A stretch of DNA of 64,000 bases from assembly GCA_000320545.1 (NCBI GenBank), contig ADNK01001017.1, positions 38,945 through 102,944 of the forward strand. The letters are read 5' to 3'. This document shows, one piece after another, positions 48,316 through 60,295 of the stretch. Both the position numbers and the translations under genes were made by a program. This DNA comes from Bigelowiella natans CCMP2755. Its lineage: Eukaryota > Cercozoa > Chlorarachniophyceae. The notes below the pieces were generated by a model. That model saw only the letters and a list, made by a program, of their open reading frames with translations, ran no database searches and was not told the origin of the DNA. The stretch's first letter is position 1, and each line of letters begins with the position of its first letter.

Positions 48316-50126
48316 ATGCTTGACGCAGGCGGAGAATGGCATGCATTTATTATCATTATGATCATCATTATTTACTGTTATTTTAATTATTACGATGACG
48401 CAGGAAGAGAATGGCATCCATTTTTAAATGTCATCACAATCCAGACAATTCGTGCTCTACTGTCCTACCCCCAGCAGCAAGCATACGACGCAATAATAAT
48501 CCCAAACGTGTTATTCCTTCTTCTCCATCTCTCCAAGCGCGTTCAATTGTTGGTTGCTTTCTATTTGTTGGTGATATTGGTGCTGATATCTTTCCCAGAG
48601 GCTCATCGTCACGCAATAAAAGCAGTAGTCTCCACACCAATCCAAATCGGCGCTGGACTTCAATCGTCTTCCACGATGAAGGAGCAGTTGCCTGACAAAG
48701 ACATCATTGACACAAAATCGGTGACGCTATACATATGCCGGTGAGTAGGTTCCTGTATGCTTTGTCATTGTATCAGGAAGGAAAAAATAATTTGTCATAT
48801 TAGACATGGGGAAACTGACTGGAACGTGGAGAAACGCATTCAGGTCGTGATTGCAAACACAATTTGTCACTAAGGAATGTCAACGATAATTTTTGAAGGC
48901 GGTTTTTAATTGATACTGTGTTTTTTTCAAGGGTCAAACAGACACTGTGTTGAATTCCAATGGGAAACGGCAGGCTAGACTTTTAGCAAAGGCACACACA
49001 ACTGCTCTTCTACTCAATTCACGACTATGGGGTTACTAACCCTAATGTTGTTTTTGTCGTTCTTCCAGGCTTTGGAATCAAAACCATGCACTGCCATTGT
49101 TTCTTCTGACCTCAAGTACGTACAAAATAGTTGCAACGATTGAGTAATAACCTATAGAAAATAGCACATTCCAGGATACAGCGATGTAATGAATGGAAGA
49201 AAAGAAGGATGAGAAGGATAATGGAGATGTTAGTGACACAATAGGTACTAGTGCAACCAAACATCATGACTCTTTTTCTAATAACAATTGTAGGAGGGCG
49301 CATGAGACAGCATCTATAGTAAGGAATTACTGGTATACACATTAAGTAGTAATACACTTGAGCTTTCAGTGAAAGGAGATTGTAAAGGCATCAAATGATC
49401 GATTTACTTGCTGCCTATTCTTCCGAAGGTTGGGGAAAGAAGATATTGACGACGACAGAGAATCATGTAGTACCAGAGATAAGAATACAAAAGCGACTTC
49501 AATAGCACATGTGCCTAAAATTATCACGGATTCCAAGCTGAGAGAGTTACACGCTGGGGACCTTCAAGTGAGTTTTAAACCATATTTTTATCATTTTTCG
49601 AAAAATATATTTATTCGTGAAGCGTCTCTATCCTCTTCCTTTTTCACTCCTATTCCTCAAAATGACGTTCTGCCAGGCTTCCTCTTGCTCTCCCTCACAT
49701 TCTGCTGTTGAGTTTTCCGTCTCCTTCCACTTTATTTTCTTGTTACCTCAGTTCTCCTAGCTTTACCTTTTCGAGCTTTCCAACCTTTCCCCACCTTATT
49801 ATGCTGTTATTGTGCTGCTACTATTGTTCTAGGGAGCAATAAGTACCGACCCAAAAATTTCAAGAATTCGTACCTTATTAAATGGTGAATGGAAGCAGGG
49901 CAAAACAAACCGAAAGTAGTATTCAAACTGTGGATTTAATGATCACGAGTTACAATTATGAGAAATTAATTAAGTGTTACCCAGCTAGTATGAATGGTTG
50001 ACGTCGTTGTAGTGCATGCTGTTTTTCATAATTCGATTGTGTCTTTTCCATCATACCAGATATCCTGGTTCAGGTGGGGAATCTCTTGACGATTTGGTCA
50101 GCCGAGCGTATCAAGGACTGAAGAAT
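48316..50126 (+). CDS. Histidine phosphatase (phosphoglycerate mutase family), 3' end unresolved
   Basis: Uses a catalytic His to hydrolyse or transfer phosphate. Exons: 48316-48741, 48804-48843, 48932-48991, 49069-49115, 49294-49332, 49429-49567, 49833-49915, 50060-50126. The junction CR + HGETDWN gives the family's RHGET motif, followed by GQTDTVLNSNGKRQARLLAK, CTAIVSSDLKRAHETASI, LRELHAGDLQG, NGEWKQG and YPGSGGESLDDLVSRAYQGL, all in the expected order. The second-His motif (SHG) was not found. The intron at 48992-49068 would have a GC donor. The start is uncertain: ATGs at 48316 and 48676 are in frame, and a second frame (48411-48695) is open over the same region. A tentative extra exon (SIAKDIIDKTNKKTM, about 50630-50675) may follow. 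Confidence 0.66.
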
Positions 50127-50379
50127 GTCATAAGCATGATGATAGTTAGTTATGATAATGTGATGATAATGATAACAATGATGATAAGAGATAACTATGA
50201 TGGCATTAATATGATGGAACCATCATTTTGAGATTTGCTGGTGGGATACAAGCTTGTACACATACAAGTACTACCTACAACATTATCCCAAATTAAATAT
50301 ATATATATAACTAGGCGGCGAAGCTCGGGGGAAAGGGAGGACATGTGTTCGTGTTTTCCCACGGAGGCCTTATAAAGTA

Positions 50380-50412
<33 letters not shown>

Positions 50413-50713
50413 CGTAGTAGCAGCGGTGGTCGTATAGAAGGGCCTAGTTGCAATCCAAATGGCCTCACTGGAGGGGGAGGGGTCGTCAGTGCTAAGGAAA
50501 ATGATTTGCAATAATAACTAAAGAATAAGAAACACTGATTGAGATATGATAGTTGCCTGAAATTCCCTACATACACAACCACAATACAATAAGCATGTAC
50601 ATTTTATCACGACAAATATATAATTCAGGAGCATAGCCAAGGATATTATCGACAAAACGAATAAAAAAACAATGTACCTAATGCGTAAACTGCCGATATT
50701 TCATAAGTCAACG

Positions 50714-50756
<43 letters not shown>

Positions 50757-52236
50757 ATCGACAATAACCGGCAATGCTGGAATGGACAATAATATAATGT
50801 ACCTTTCTATTACTTGAATAGACGATAATATATTCTGAGTCCCATTGTGTGGTTGTTTTATGTAGGTTGAAACCTGCAACTAACTGCTGTCTATCGACAA
50901 TAAAATACTCAATGGAATCCGACTCTTTCGAAATCGTAAGAAGAAGAACACATTTATGTAGCACAAATATGTTTGCATTTCATTGAGAAGTGAGAAAATA
51001 GACCGTTTCGATGTATGTGATTACAACTACTATCACGACTCCATATTTGATAATAAAAAATATCGAAGGTAAAAATGTTTGAGCGAGTCATAAGTGAGGA
51101 CGCCAAAGATGATACAGGGTAATGATGAAAATAAGCTCTTCTTTGAAACGGAGCTCTTGCATTTTGTCCTCCTAGTGATCAAAACTAAAATTCAGAACTT
51201 TCAACTATGGAAACAAGCAATGTGTTGCATCTAATGAGAACGTGAAATTGAGCATCTTTAAAACAATTAAGGCTGCGTTCTCAGTGTCTGCTCTTGTGAT
51301 GAAAGATGCATGCAAGTGTCCTCGCCCATCCATGTTGATACGTTGCAGGATCTAGACCACCTTCCTTCATTCCAAGTTTCCGCTCAAGCGCTCGAGCATG
51401 ATGAGCCTTATACCTGCTTGAATTTTCGCGTTATGCAAGATCCCTGCCTGCTTTCTCTCTCGATCTATATATTTTGGCGTGGCTGCTGTTTTCATTTGTT
51501 TGCTGTGTTCGGCTTCTATTTATTTGTCGCTGAAGGGCCGAAGCTCAAATGCATGCATGCATGTGGCGCTTGTATTGCATGTGCCATAATTGCCCATCTG
51601 TAGCTGAACTACTATAGCTTCATTTGTGTTGCTAGATTGTTTGTGCAACGTTACAGCTTACTAGGATGACCATTGAACAAATTGAATTGATTAATTACAT
51701 CCGTCTTAACATGCAGCTTATTAGCTTAACCACAACTAGACAATAACGCTAGAACGCATCGGTACATCAATGAGGTTTGCATGCAACCTCACTGTAGCTA
51801 CATGCCTGCTCGAGATGATTGCATCCGCATGCAATCACATCCACATGCTATATAGCTAGTACATGAATGAAAGCTCCAAAACTAATGATACAGCGAACTA
51901 CACTTAGCGCATGCTTATTTGCTTATTAATAACACATAAAATCATGGTTTTCCCGGAAAACGTAGTAGTATACTAAGAACTAAGATATTTGACAAATATA
52001 AAACGAGAACAAAAACGCAGCACATAGTGTACGTACGTTTAATGATATATCATCATGTCACCGAATTGGAACTAACGGTACATAAAAACCTATATTTTGC
52101 GTAACTGAACAACCAGGGAATTTAAATTGTAAATCAAACTGTACAATTTTAATCAGATCTCACATTCCCTTTTCACATACTGTCAAGGCATGATTGTGAC
52201 AAACGGGTGATATTAACGATTCTTCCGTCTGTATTC
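50127..52236. repeat. Convergent gap: unresolved 3' exons, (TA)n, retroelement tail copy
   Basis: 3'-3' gap between the phosphatase and the 196-residue gene. The left part may hold missing phosphatase exons. A TAG/TAC triplet run lies at 50381-50412 and TA repeats at 50717-50752. From about 51300 to 51900 the sequence becomes TGCATGC-rich, with the retroelement tail at 51650-51706. No other gene is supported. Confidence 0.6.
51650..51706 (+). mobile_element. Non-LTR retroelement-like tail, copy 3
   Basis: ACTAGGATGACCATTGAACA, AATTGAATTGATTAATTACA and TCCGTC match the tails at 31369-31412 and 59341-59387. Read in frame it gives RMTIEQIELINYIRL, without a stop over this stretch. Confidence 0.65.
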
Positions 52237-52968
52237 CTAACTACCAAACGCATAACGCCTGATGTGAAATGAAGCATATTCTGCAATAATTCTCAAGATC
52301 ATTGGTTTTGCAGAAATTGTGACCAGCGCAGCATACGAGTAAAATTTGTAAGCAGATTTTCCGAGATCAACAGCTTGACATCCGTATCGATAAACTTTCT
52401 CCAGTGTGCTTTCGGGCTTTAAGTTCACGACGGCTTTATCAATTATCTCTACAATGGGAAATTAATGAGACAATTAGGGAGAAATAAATGAAGAGTGAAC
52501 GTAATTTTGGCAGACCATACCTTTCAAAGAGCGATCATCCAAGTTCCTAATTTCTACTTCCTTCGGCATGTCCATAATGAAACACTAATCCAATAACATA
52601 ATGGTGGAATTGAACGAACCGAAATCGATATTACTGTGGACAAAGGGAGATACCTTAACAATGAAATCATTGACAGCTCCTTTAACTTCATCCATACTAA
52701 TAACCTCGAAACCATCTTCTACTCCGGTGGGGGTCTTAACCATCACCCAAACCTCTTTCCGCTCGTTTTCAGTCTTCGGCTTCTTTCCTTTCTCATCCTC
52801 AGTCATTTCCTCTCCATCTTCATTCAAAAAAACTATATCCATACTATGATCCACCTTCGAAGTTTCCGAAATATCCGAATTTTCTACATTCGTTGAAACA
52901 ACAGCCACACGCATGGAGTCTGCCTTTTGGGGGGGAGCCCCTCCTTCCTCTTCGAGGTGAGAGGACAT
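52237..52968 (-). CDS. Unrecognised 196-residue acidic protein
   Basis: Not recognised. Three phase-consistent exons: 52968-52654, 52584-52521, 52448-52237. The start MSSHLEEEGGAPP is followed by an acidic region (SMDIVFLNEDGEEMTEDEKG), a central VEDGFEVISMDEVKGAVNDF, and a C-terminal alpha-helical stretch (LEKVYRYGCQAVDLGKSAYK then FYSYAALVTISAKPMILRII) that is amphipathic to weakly hydrophobic and could associate with membrane. Strong splice sites (GTATCT, GTATGG) and clean phase support a real gene. It is head-to-head with the DENN gene. Confidence 0.68.
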
Positions 52969-53393
52969 TCTTCCGTTCCCTGCCTTTTTCAGATTTAATT
53001 CTCGGTGTAGCTGAATTGACTCTTTATGTTTTATAGGACAAATTCGAGTAATTTTTCAATTATTCACCATTTCTTTGATAAATTAGTATGCACCTAGAAA
53101 ATAAAACACTTCTGACGCCCTGTCTGCCAAGAAACACCCGATCATTGTTTGTCTCATGGGGTGAATTTCATCTTTTTGTTGTATCATATTATTTCATTCT
53201 CGAGCTATGAAACACAGCAACACAGCCGTTCTTCTTCCGAGCAACAATGAACATCAGCAATTAAAAGTTCTTCTGTTATCTTCTTCATTTTCTGCTTTTC
53301 TTTTTCTGTCGCACATCAGATACGCACGACGTACGTAGTTCTTTGGACATCATTATCATTATCATCATTGTTATCTCATTTTGTCGTTGTTCC
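52969..53393. promoter_or_regulatory. Divergent gap (196-residue gene / DENN gene)
   Basis: About 425 bp of AT-rich sequence between two starts, with no repeats apart from a short CAT run near 53350-53375. A CCATGG context marks the rightmost candidate ATG. Confidence 0.35.
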
Positions 53394-54474
53394 ATGGCAT
53401 CATTGCTTGGGAGGCGGACAGACAGAGACGCAGTCAAAATGGAACAACGCTACCTAGATCTCGCTCCAGTCGAACTGTGCCGACTACAGGAGGGGGAGAG
53501 TCACTGAAGTACAAAAACAGGTTATCATCTTGAATAAAATACTCCCACCTCAGTCCACATATGTAACTGATTTTACGCAGTGTACTCATTCCTAAAACAA
53601 CTCTTCTCTGCTTCCAAGAAATCCTCCAATGCGCAATCCAGTTTGATAAAGCCCATCAAGAGAGCGGACGGAGGCATGACAGATTCTAAAGTTAACTTAC
53701 TTAATCGCCTGGTGGATTATTTCTTGGTCTGTGTCTAATAATTATCCATGAACGGAGAGAACTTAACTGAATAACTTCCAACAATATGGTCAGGTCGTGG
53801 GACTTAGTGAGGAAAAAGAACCTGAGGTAAAAAATTGATTGAATGTGCAATATCGAGTGTTCACCAAATATTCTTCAGATAATGTTTACACAAGACGCTG
53901 GGCCAGTTTATAAGCCTCAATTAATAGACAGGTGATTCGCCTCATATCCTTGCAGCATATCCGATTTACTACTCACCATGTAAATGGTTAATTAGATACC
54001 CAACAATGGACTATGAGGACATTCCTTTTCCCCCTGGAGTAGAGATCTTCTGCATACCGCAAGGCGTTATTCCGAAAACAACGATCGAGTTACCAACGTA
54101 ATACAATGGAATCTCTGTCCAGTTGTTTTTGTAAGAATTTCAAACGAAACCACATTTAGGTTTCACCACTTTGCTGCTACTCTGGGAAATGGGGATCGTT
54201 TGCATGGGACCTGTCTCCGTTTTTATGAACCGGTTGCATGATATGATAGTTATTAGGAAATACTGAACCTGTGAAATATAGTTGGCATCATCAGAAATGG
54301 TAGATTCACTAAGGGGAATGGTTGATTATGGTAGGTACCTGAGAAGCTTCTTCCTAAAATTCGAGAGCATATTGAAAACATGAAATCTGAAGGATGGCGC
54401 ACACCCAACTCTGAATCTGCGACGAATGAGAAGTCTACTTCTGCCGAAGTGGCTCAGCGAGATGAAGAGTACGA

Positions 54475-54512
<38 letters not shown>

Positions 54513-57088
54513 TGATCATTTTCTATATATGTACATGGAATGTAGACTTGAATATTAACCATCAGGTGCAAGCATTCAGAGGACTGTGATGTAGGAAATA
54601 GTATTTTAAGTTCCATACCTCGAGCTACGCCAATACCGTCGACGGAGAACAAGAATGGGAAAAATAGTGGCAATTCAGATCCAATTGGTATAAACGACAG
54701 TAATAATTAAAATAATGATGCTTTACCACGCCATTCCGAAAAAAAACAGTAACAACAACAAAATTCATTGCCAATTCCATAAACTCTTTCCAATCCAAAG
54801 ACTCTGTAGATCTGGATCAAGTCAACTTCACTCTTGAGGCGTTACCAGCACCAGAAAGAAAGTCCAAGTTCATTGTAGAACGGAGAACTTCAAGTATAGT
54901 AGAGGTGAATACTATCCGTCTCATTCAAAAACTAAAGTTTATAAATTATTACAAACATATGTTATTTGACCAAAGCAGCAGGGTTGCAAATCTGGACTGA
55001 GGAGCCGGTCTGATATAAGAGATGAGGAGGAGGAGCAATGCAGCTCTACTAAAGATGATCATACCGTGAAAGAAAGAATCCAAGAGGATGATGTCGACAA
55101 AGATGTTATTGGACAACATATACTACAACATGATCAGAGCAGCCTTCCATCTCCCGCCTCACCACCACCACCGATGAAAACAATTTCCTCAGATGTCGAC
55201 AGTAAAGCAGCCAGAACAAAAGCTATTACCATCCAGGTGAGAGCAGCAAACTCAAAAGAAGAAGAAGCACCTCCAAACATAGCAGCAGCAGCAGGAGGAG
55301 GAGGAGGAGGAGGAGGAGGAAAAACGGATCAAGGTGGTGGCAGCAGGTTGCCACTGCCTGCTACGAACGCCAATATTGCAACAACCACCGCAGCTGCTCC
55401 TGAAGAATCCACAGTGTTCAGGAAAACTGCTAATGTTTCTGGTGGGATGCAGCAGCAGCAGAGTCATAAGAAGAAGAAAGATGTGATTTATGCGACCAAA
55501 TGCATATGTATAGTCTCGCATTACGGTTTCTTCACGCAGTATCTTGATTTCCTTCGAGAGCTGTACCGTATATCACTCTCTCCCTCGAAAACACCGATGG
55601 AACGCTACATCGTTAATTTTGCTCGCGAAACCCCTCTGCCTCCTCGGGGGTGTTTGGAAATTAAATACAAAATTGGCCAACAGGAACTGATATTTTCGCG
55701 TCCTCCTCCTAATGCCCCGATAGATTCACCACCATTTCCTTTATTGGACTTGTTTCGAGTTATAACACCCGAGACTGCGGTTAGAATATTAACGGCTCTT
55801 TTGCTTGAAGCACGTGTTGTGTTAGTATCGACGCCATACAGCAATCTGACTCTCGTTTCAGAGCTCATTACTCGTTTAATGTATCCTTTTGCGTATGAAC
55901 ATGTTTATATCCCAATTCTTCCAAAAACACTCATGGATTTCTTGGCCGCGCCTATGCCTTTTTGCATAGGCATACCGAGAGATTTTTTGGAGGTTGATGA
56001 CCTACGTGAGGTATTGAGAGATAAAGAGGATATGCTGCTTGTTGATTTGGACAATAATGAAATTCATTCAACGGCCGATCTCACTCCGATCCCCCCTGCC
56101 GAGCTTAAGAAGCTGTACAAACGTTTGCGGCCACTGAATCGGATGTACCGAGCGAGACATATAATGTCTTCACTAGAGATGAAAGCATTCCGGGGGAGAG
56201 ATTCAGCATTCAATTACATACCTTCACCCGAGGAACTGGATAATTTAAATCAATCTCTTCCTGTAATTGATGATGGAGAAATTACGTCTGTACAAGGTGC
56301 CTTTCTGCGGGTTTTTGTATCACTTTTCAAGGATTATCGGAAGTATTTAGTACCAAGGCGTCCACCAAGTGCTACTCCTAGCAATACAACGAGCGAGGGA
56401 GGTTCAACGGCGGGAACAGAGAAAAAAACAAACATAGATAGCAGGTTCGTGGAGAACCAATTAGATGATGAACCATCGTTCAGAACGAGGGATTTCTTAC
56501 GACATCAAAGTCGGGAGGCAAAGCCATTCTTATCCCGATTCCTCGAAACACAGGCTTTCCAACGTTTCACAGATCAACGTGTTGCCCCTGGCCCTATGCC
56601 TGGAGAAGTCGAGAATTATGATATAAAATTTTTTGACGAAAGTATTATAGCGAAGTATAATCGGTCTCGATTCCGTTTTTCAAAGCCAACACCTTTTCTC
56701 AACGATAAAACTTTTGATGTCAAAGAAAGTTTACCTGCTCCTGATCCAGACATCAGCGGTCTTCCTCAAGGAAGGATATATCAACACACATATTTTCCTC
56801 GATTAGATCCGAATTTATTTCAAGCAAAAAGGAGATCCCTAAAGAATGAACCCCTTCTTGATAAGCTGAAGCATCTGAATCCAGCTGTTCTGCCTGCTGG
56901 TAGTTCGCAAAATCGCCACCGGAAAAAAAGAAAGGACTCTCTTCGGTCTATTCCTGAACTTGTCAAGGTATTGCAACCATTTCTAAGCGAGTAAATGTAT
57001 TCATCTATTTCAGAAATCAATGAAGGGTGAAATCAATGAAGGGTATAAATTGTTTGATGCTATGATATATTTCATGATGCGCTGACAT

Positions 57089-57126
<38 letters not shown>

Positions 57127-57606
57127 TTACGACATTTTGTACATAGCATATGTCTGTGACAAGTCAGAGGAGCAAGACTGGACGCGTAGCTTCCAGATCG
57201 TAATAATTGCTGTTCTACAGCATTCACTTATAATCTTTTCTTTCTCCGCCTTCTCCCTTCTTTATTTCTCTCACCCAGAACGTGTTTGTCCCTTTACAGT
57301 GGAATTCTCTTCATGAATGAATATGACTTTTTAATGAGTATCTTACTGTTGTATCTAAGATTTCGTCTTTAAAAAAAGTCAACAATGAAATGGATCTTTT
57401 CCCCTGAACCCTATGTGTCCGCATAATTTTCGTCCAGATTCCTATTCGATGCATCCAGTGCAAATACCCCCCCAAGTGGTGGTAAGGAGAGTAGCAGTGG
57501 TGGTGCTACTTCTATAAGGAATGGTGCCGCCAGATCATCGCGAATATCTGGGGAAATAGTAGTAAACCAAGTAAATGATTCGAAAGGGTTAGCAACTGAA
57601 CATTAG
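53394..57606 (+). CDS. DENN-domain protein (predicted Rab guanine-nucleotide exchange factor)
   Basis: DENN proteins activate Rab GTPases on membranes. Exons: 53394-53499, 53581-53726, 53794-53826, 53879-53931, 53996-54097, 54160-54232, 54335-54468, 54566-54687, 54801-54904, 54979-56990, 57438-57606; 1,017 residues. The upstream DENN module starts NLLNRLVDYFL-VVGLSEEKEPE, then YPTMDYEDIPFPPGVEIFC and DRLHGTCLRFYEP. A disordered acidic insert with poly-Gly follows. The central DENN is ICIVSHYGFFTQYLDFLREL, LLEARVVLVSTPYSNLTLVS, YEHVYIPILPKTLMDFLAAP and PFCIGIPRDF. The downstream DENN includes TSVQGAFLRVFVSLFKDYRKY and REAKPFLSRFLETQAFQRF. This is the order and spacing of a complete tripartite domain. 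The first exon (phase-1 donor at 53500) is the weakest; translation could begin at 53439 or later. Confidence 0.88.
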
Positions 57607-57898
57607 GATAAAGTAGGTGTCGCAAGTGCGATGATGGCTAGTGGTGACAGTGATATCATCGGTGTTGAAGCAGAATCTGCACATAGCAAAATACCATAGA
57701 AGGTTCATGGGCTTTGATCCACTTGCAAGTCAGCCATCTAAGACTGAAATTGTGCAATCACTGAGCATTCTTTGGTGCAGTTTGAAACTCAGCTGGGCTA
57801 TTTGTTGTGCACATAGACTAGCTTTGGCTTTGGAGCTGGCAACAAATGATGAAGGCAAATAATGCCTAATGCAATGGTTGCCGCGCAGCAAAACTGTT

Positions 57899-57955
57899 CT
57901 GTTCGAATGAATGGTTCCTAACGAACAGTTTTTGCTGTTCCTTTCATTCGAACAG
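57899..57955. repeat. Inverted repeat with 16-bp arms
   Basis: CTGTTCGAATGAATGG (57899-57914) and CCTTTCATTCGAACAG (57940-57955) are complementary at 15 of 16 positions around a 25-nt loop. Further copies of GAACAGTTT lie in the loop and just downstream. Confidence 0.82.
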
Positions 57956-58599
57956 TTTCGATTGTGCATTTGCGAACAGTTTTTTTGTCGAATGCATTCA
58001 CTGAGTGTTTCGAACGAAAAACAAACATGCGTGCTTCATTGTGCAGATGTTCTGTGCTAGTGTCGTGCGATGTGTACGTTCAGGGACATCCTCCTGTAGA
58101 CATGTGTTCCTGCTAGCCTGGCCAGTTGGCCAGTGCCACACAGCCTCCGTGCGTGCATGCTCTGCTAGTCTGGCTAGCTGGCCAATGTTCATCATGTGGC
58201 ATGCTCTACTGCTTTGAGCAATCTAGCGATTGCCAAATGACGACTACTTTGAAAATTCATGCGAAAAGGAATGGAATGTAAATGGTGTTTGCCGCCAAAC
58301 CATATTTGTCTGCCATTCGTTTTCGCCTGAATTTTTGATAAAGTAACCGATTTGTTCGAATGAATAGTCTACACTAGCTAGCTAGCTACCGGCCAGCTAG
58401 CCAGCATTGTATGTGTGGACCTAGCCAGTGTTTGCTTCGAGCAAAAATCATCATTTCTTGGTTTGTGTTCGCGATCGAATGAACTAGTGAATGTGAATGT
58501 GTGTTAATTGCAAACGTGTTCGGTTTCAACATGATGGACATGCAATGCACTGTGCACATGTACACATGTGTATGTGCACATGTATGAACCAATGCATGG

Positions 58600-59390
58600 G
58601 TGGAGGACGTTGCTGGCAGCGGACACGTGGTGGAAGAAGAAGTGCTCAATTGGAGCTCCTTCGGTTATCACATTGAATCCTTGATGGAACACAAATGGCA
58701 CAACACGACTAGATCGTGGAACAGAGTGTCCTTGTACCGCCGACTCAGTTTGATCACGACCAAACTGCTTCGGGCGGAATGCCCCACAACTCGTGCTACC
58801 AACGAAACACTGAAAAAGAAATTGAGTGCACACAACAAAAAGATCATGCGGAACGCCGCATCTAATTTCGAAAAAAACTGGAAAAAAGAGGGAACCAAGG
58901 CCATGCATTTGAAGAAACTAGACTTCATGCCTGGTTCGCGGACAACAGGGATCACATTGAAGCTGCCAAGCATTGCCACATCATGGATGCACGCCATTTG
59001 TGGCGCTGGCAATCTTGGATCATTCATGCTGTCCAGAGGGCAGCGCACAAAACCAGAGGCAACGTGCGCTGCGTGCAACACATTGCAAGACATGGACCAC
59101 ATTGTGCAATGCTGCAAGTGCGGCCCACAGAGACTCAGATTCAACAAACAACTGACGGCGATCATGGATCGCAATGACGAAACTGCGCGTCTCACACCCG
59201 CAGAAAAAACAAGTCGAGCTGCTGCGCGAGAAGCGCGCCATGCTAGACCTAATCATCGTGCATTTTCATGCATGCATCATGTGACTGAGGAAACCAACAG
59301 ATACAACTTAAGCGCTGTAGCCGCTGCATTGCATAGCTACATTAGGATGACCATTGAAAAATTTAAACATTTCATTACATCCGTCTCATA
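58600..59390 (+). mobile_element. Non-LTR retroelement-like 3' open frame with CCHC-like motif
   Basis: The frame is open for about 260 codons of non-repetitive, protein-like sequence. Near its end is TCAACNTLQDMDHIVQCCKC, a C-x2-C ... H-x4/5-C arrangement like the zinc motif after the reverse transcriptase domain of many non-LTR elements. Upstream is a basic helical stretch (TTKLLRAECPTTRATNETLK). Its last codons (SYIRMTIEKFKHF) are the sequence conserved in three other islands, implying the 3' end of an element copied repeatedly. No reverse transcriptase motif was found and no ATG begins the frame, so it is a 5'-truncated copy. Confidence 0.62.
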
Positions 59391-59514
59391 TATATATACA
59401 TGTATATATATGTATATATATATAATACATTGTGTATTGCTGTGTCTAATATATATGCGTGTATTGCTGTGTCTATCATTAACGATTCGTTAATTGCCGG
59501 CCCCATTCATGGCC

Positions 59515-59850
59515 ATTCTAGCATTGCTAGCTGCTAGCTAGCATTGGCGGCATGCTAGCATGTCGTTGCTTCATTGGATCATGCTAGAATGCTACATAGC
59601 ACACATATATGCAACACATGCACACGTGCGCATGCAGCAGGCGTGCAGGTTCGTTCGATCGATACGATCAGCACGCTAGCACGCGCACAGACTGCTAGAT
59701 CATCGCAGTGGCAGGAAGAGCAGAGCTAGAGAGAGTGGCAGTTGAACAAACGTGTCGCGTGTGTCTAATGACGTACATGTTGGGTTCCGCAACAACGCAT
59801 CGCAGGAGCGTCGATCGGGCGCGTGCATGCTAGACATGCCTAGCTAGCTA
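59515..59850. repeat. GCTAGC/CTAG-rich segment
   Basis: Repeated GCTAGC, CTAGCTAG, CGATCGAT and GCATGC words, as at 6090-6310 and 45660-45830. No coding frame. Confidence 0.7.
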
Positions 59851-60295
59851 GCTAGATGCACACAGCAGTGCGACATGGAGGTCATGCAGTCATGCACAAT
59901 GACAGCGGCATGTGGTATGAATAATCCTGTGTGCAATTGACACTCCGCATGGGACATCTCCTCGCCACATGGTATTGCCAGTCCACATGGTAGACTAGCT
60001 ATGTGTGTCGATCGCGTCAGAAAGGATTATTAATGTCACACTCATTTGCAAGATGAGGCCATGTAACGATGCACCATTGATGCACTTGCTTTGGAGACCT
60101 GCGAACTGAACTGAAAAACCATAATAATTGCTACTCTGTTCTCTGTGATATTCTGTGCCACGGCGCTCTGCTAACAATGAATCTAGCGGGTCCATGTCAC
60201 CACTGCTGCGATACGCAGGCCCTTTCTACCTTCGAGACCTATAAATATTAGTCACACTCACTTGCTTCTCCGATACATCTTTAGTGAAAACTTTT

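Larger units (their letters stand above)
57607..60295. repeat. Convergent gap: largest repeat island
   Basis: 3'-3' gap between the DENN gene and HYLS1. It contains a hairpin at 57899-57955, a retroelement-like open frame (58600-59390) with the tail at 59288-59390, TA-rich microsatellites directly after the tail (59389-59430), and a GCTAGC-rich segment (59515-59850). An ATG-initiated minus frame at 60195-59995 (MDPLDSLLAERRGTEYHREQ) looks protein-like but leads into the repeats and has no supported second exon. Confidence 0.68.

Noticed and set aside
51310-51603. 97-residue open frame with a hydrophobic stretch
   Set aside because: It lies in a TGCATGC-rich island next to a retroelement tail, has no splice partners and no family resemblance.
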